A DNA stretch of 64,000 bases from contig JAMXLF010000006.1 of the NCBI GenBank assembly GCA_024281055.1, positions 57,151 to 121,150 on the forward strand. The letters run 5' to 3'. The notes under the pieces are model-generated. The model was not told where the DNA came from. It worked only from the letters and a program-made list of their open reading frames with translations, and searched no databases. Origin of the DNA: Geobacteraceae bacterium (GTDB lineage Bacteria; Desulfobacterota; Desulfuromonadia; Geobacterales; Geobacteraceae). Below, one piece after another: positions 61,588 to 64,000 of the stretch (its first letter is position 1; each line of letters opens with the position of its first letter). The position numbers and the translations under genes were made by a program.

Positions 61588-62094
61588 ATGAGCAACGCTC
61601 CGGCCGAAGAAATTACAACCGAAGAAGTCGATCTGACTGCTGCCAATCATGTCATCGACAAGTATCTGACACTCCATGGCAACCTGATGCCGGTGTTGCA
61701 AGGAATTCAGGACGAATACGGCTACGTGCCCCGACCAGCCATTGATCTGGTCGCCGACAGGCTGAACATTTACCCGAGCCAGATTTTTGGTGTTCTCACC
61801 TTTTATGCCCAGTTTCATCTCAAGCCGCGTGGTCGCTTCATCATCAGGGTCTGCGTCGGCACCGCCTGCCACGTCCAAGGTGCCAGCCGTATCGTGGAGA
61901 CCTTCTTCGATAAGCTTCATATCGGCCATGCTGAAACAACGCCGGACCTCAGATACACCTTTGAAAAGGTCGCCTGCCTGGGCGCCTGTGGCATGGCGCC
62001 TCTCGCCATGGTAAATGATGCCACCTATGGCAAGATGACGGTCCAGAAGGTAGAAGAGATCATTGCCGATTACAACCAGAGGCCGATGAAATAG
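61588..62094 (+). CDS. nuoE: NADH-quinone oxidoreductase subunit E
   Basis: The 168-residue thioredoxin-like [2Fe-2S] protein has helical N-terminal LMPVLQGIQDEYGYVP and cluster ligands in CVGTACHVQGA and CLGACGMAP. It passes electrons beside NuoF. AAAGGAG precedes the start. Confidence 0.96.
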   Translation: MSNAPAEEITTEEVDLTAANHVIDKYLTLHGNLMPVLQGIQDEYGYVPRPAIDLVADRLNIYPSQIFGVLTFYAQFHLKPRGRFIIRVCVGTACHVQGASRIVETFFDKLHIGHAETTPDLRYTFEKVACLGACGMAPLAMVNDATYGKMTVQKVEEIIADYNQRPMK

Positions 62095-62130
62095 ATTAGC
62101 TCCATACTTTCCAGTAGGGGACGATTCCTT

Positions 62131-63912
62131 ATGAGTGACAACGCAGCGATAAAAATTCTGATCTGCCAAGGGACCGGCGGAATTTCAACGGGCGCCAGGG
62201 AAGTTGAGGCGGCATTCGAAAAAGTAATCAATGAAAAGGGAATTCCCGCCGTTATCGGCAAGCGCTGCGACATCATCAAGACCGGTTGCCGCGGACTCTG
62301 CGCCAACGACGTCCTTGTCGACATCATTACCCCCGAACAGGGCCGTGTGACCTACGACTTTGTCAAGCCTGAAGAGGTTGAGCAGATCATCGACGAGCAT
62401 ATCGTCAACAAAACGGTCATTGAGAAGCGCAAGGCCAAGGATTATTACAACAAATTCGTCGATCAGCAGATGCGTGTGGTCATGACCGGCTGCGGCCAGA
62501 TCGATCCGGAAAGACTAGACGCCTATCTGGAGGAAGAAGGCTTCAAGGCGATCGAGAAATGCGTCAAGACCATGAAGCCTGCCGAGGTTATCGAAGAAGT
62601 CAAGAAGTCGGGCCTGCGCGGCAGGGGGGGCGGCGGCTTTCCGACCGGCATGAAGTGGTCGTTCTGCGCTGCGACTCCGGGAAAGCTGAAATACCTGATC
62701 TGCAACGCGGACGAGGGGGATCCCGGTGCTTTCATGGACCGTTCGGTACTCGAAGGTGACCCCTACTGCGTCATCGAGGGGATGATGATCGCCGCCTATG
62801 CCATCGGCTGCACGGACGGTTACGTCTATGTCCGCGCGGAATACCCCCTGGCCATCGAGCGTCTCCAGAGGGCCCTTGACACCTGCTATGAAAAAGGCTA
62901 CCTGGGGAAAAACATCCAGGGATGGGGCTTTGACTTCGATATGCGGATCAAGAAAGGGGCCGGCGCATTCGTCTGCGGCGAAGAAACGGCGCTCATGGCC
63001 TCCATCGAGGGCGAGCGCGGCATGCCCCGCCCCCGTCCGCCCTTCCCGGCGGTAAAAGGACTCTGGGGAAAGCCGACCAACATCAACAACGTTGAGACAT
63101 TCGCCAACGTCCGCCACATCATCAACAAAGGGGCGGAATGGTACGCCTCCCTCGGCACCGACACCACCAAGGGAACCAAGATATTCGCTGTTACCGGCAA
63201 GGTCAAGCATACCGGACTGGTAGAGGTGCCGGCCGGGATGACGGTCCGTTCGGTCATTTACGATGTCTGCGGCGGCATCGCCAACAACCGTAAGTTCAAG
63301 GCGGTCCAGGCCGGTGGCCCCTCGGGCGGTTGCATACCTGCCGAGGTGCTCGACACGCCGGTCGATTATGATTCATTGATCAAGGCGGGCGCCATGATGG
63401 GCTCCGGCGGCTTGGTCGTCATGGATGAGACCACCTGCATGGTGGACGTGGCGCGCTTCTTCCTCACATTCACCAGGATGGAGTCGTGCGGCAAGTGCGT
63501 CCCCTGCCGGATCGGCCTTAAGGCGATGCTTGACATCCTGGAGCGGATCACCGAGGGGCGGGGTGAGCCCTCTGACATCGAGACCCTCCTTGAGATGGGA
63601 AGCACCATCAAGAAGGCTTCACTTTGCGGACTTGGACAGACCGCGCCAAACCCGATCCTCTCCACCGTCAAGTATTTCCGCCACGAATACGAGGCCCACA
63701 TCAACGACAAGCGCTGTCCATCCAACTGCTGCAAGGAGTTGCTGCTGTGGCAGGTGGTCGAGGAGAAGTGTGTCAAGTGCGGAGCGTGCCTCAAGGCCTG
63801 TCCTTCCGACGCAATAGTCTGGGAAAAGGGGCAGGTGGCTTATCTTGACAAAGAGAAGTGCACCAAATGCAAATCGTGTTATGACGCCTGTCGCTTCATG
63901 GCCATTGAGTAG
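62131..63912 (+). CDS. nuoF: NADH-quinone oxidoreductase subunit F with added Fe-S domains
   Basis: NuoF holds FMN and the NADH site. This copy has 593 residues, about 150 more than the classic form. An N-terminal thioredoxin-like [2Fe-2S] domain (residues 1-90, Cys in ICQGT and RCDIIKTGCRGLC) precedes the core. The core has GLRGRGGGGFPTGMKW, CNADEGDPGAFMDR and the 4Fe-4S motif ESCGKCVPCRIG. The C-terminus adds a 2[4Fe-4S] ferredoxin domain (CVKCGACLKACPSD, CTKCKSCYDAC). This layout is shared with HndC/HydB-type subunits of multimeric hydrogenases and with Geobacter Nuo. Confidence 0.96.
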   Translation: MSDNAAIKILICQGTGGISTGAREVEAAFEKVINEKGIPAVIGKRCDIIKTGCRGLCANDVLVDIITPEQGRVTYDFVKPEEVEQIIDEHIVNKTVIEKRKAKDYYNKFVDQQMRVVMTGCGQIDPERLDAYLEEEGFKAIEKCVKTMKPAEVIEEVKKSGLRGRGGGGFPTGMKWSFCAATPGKLKYLICNADEGDPGAFMDRSVLEGDPYCVIEGMMIAAYAIGCTDGYVYVRAEYPLAIERLQRALDTCYEKGYLGKNIQGWGFDFDMRIKKGAGAFVCGEETALMASIEGERGMPRPRPPFPAVKGLWGKPTNINNVETFANVRHIINKGAEWYASLGTDTTKGTKIFAVTGKVKHTGLVEVPAGMTVRSVIYDVCGGIANNRKFKAVQAGGPSGGCIPAEVLDTPVDYDSLIKAGAMMGSGGLVVMDETTCMVDVARFFLTFTRMESCGKCVPCRIGLKAMLDILERITEGRGEPSDIETLLEMGSTIKKASLCGLGQTAPNPILSTVKYFRHEYEAHINDKRCPSNCCKELLLWQVVEEKCVKCGACLKACPSDAIVWEKGQVAYLDKEKCTKCKSCYDACRFMAIE

Positions 63913-63952
63913 CTGATCATCAAGTAAACATCCGAGGAGAACAGAGGTCGAG

Positions 63953-64000
63953 ATGGTAAATCTTACAATCGATGATAAGCAGGTAACGGTACCCAAAGAC
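63953..64000 (+). CDS. nuoG: NADH-quinone oxidoreductase subunit G, 5' end only
   Basis: GAGGAG precedes ATG 63953, and the first 16 codons read MVNLTIDDKQVTVPKD, the start of the plant-type ferredoxin domain of NuoG. The gene runs off the right edge. Confidence 0.85.
   Translation, partial: MVNLTIDDKQVTVPKD

Overview
The window reads as chromosome from a Geobacter-like member of the Desulfuromonadia/Geobacterales. The grounds are high G+C coding DNA, a c-type-heme sensor and a small triheme cytochrome, tandem sensory histidine kinases, menaquinone made by the futalosine route, an F-ATP synthase split over two loci, and a nuo operon whose NuoF carries extra Fe-S domains. Nearly everything is housekeeping or respiratory. 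The accessory stretch is about 9.9-14.1 kb, where base composition drops, genes are broken and hairpins cluster.

Layout. 0-5.7 kb: three successive sensory kinase/receiver genes. 5.7-7.5 kb: an ABC exporter pair. 7.5-9.9 kb: a radical-SAM/SPASM protein and hemE. 9.9-14.1 kb: a frameshifted DUF2971 gene, a Fic N-terminal remnant, a BrnT/BrnA toxin-antitoxin pair, a receiver-PilZ protein, a small lipoprotein, and two tandem structured RNA candidates. 14.1-20.0 kb: tex, a DUF2127 protein, groES-groEL under a CIRCE operator, and two DUF507 genes. 20.2-25.1 kb: DAHP synthase, a 6S RNA candidate, recQ, a heme-binding sensor and a triheme cytochrome. 25.4-35.1 kb: parAB, the F1 plus b/b' ATP synthase operon, pdxA and mtgA. 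35.2-39.4 kb: a PP-loop tRNA-thiolation-like protein, a degenerate GspE/PilB-like protein beside pilT, and tRNA-Pro(CGG). 39.5-47.0 kb: a UbiD/UbiA/UbiX/MqnE/MqnC menaquinone operon running into hisC and rnd. 47.1-55.4 kb: rsmE-prmA, an M20 peptidase, ppsR, a two-component pair with an HtrA protease, and a PHP phosphoesterase. 55.5-58.6 kb: the membrane part of ATP synthase (atpZ, atpI, atpB, atpE) and hemL. 58.9-64.0 kb: nuoABCDEF and the first codons of nuoG.

How the genes fit together. Electrons enter through Nuo into menaquinone, made by the mqn cluster. The proton (or possibly sodium) gradient drives the ATP synthase encoded in the two atp loci. HemE, HemL and the radical-SAM protein serve tetrapyrrole supply for cytochromes. 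The atp (27.1 kb) and nuo (58.8 kb) leaders carry almost the same TGTATACAGTATAC palindrome, which suggests one regulator for both energy-conserving complexes.

The most interesting items are this shared operator, the Walker-A-less GspE/PilB relative next to pilT, the tandem GGA-rich RNA candidates at 13.5-14.0 kb, the heme sensor with no output domain, and many different short palindromic or tandem elements sitting between genes of the same operon.
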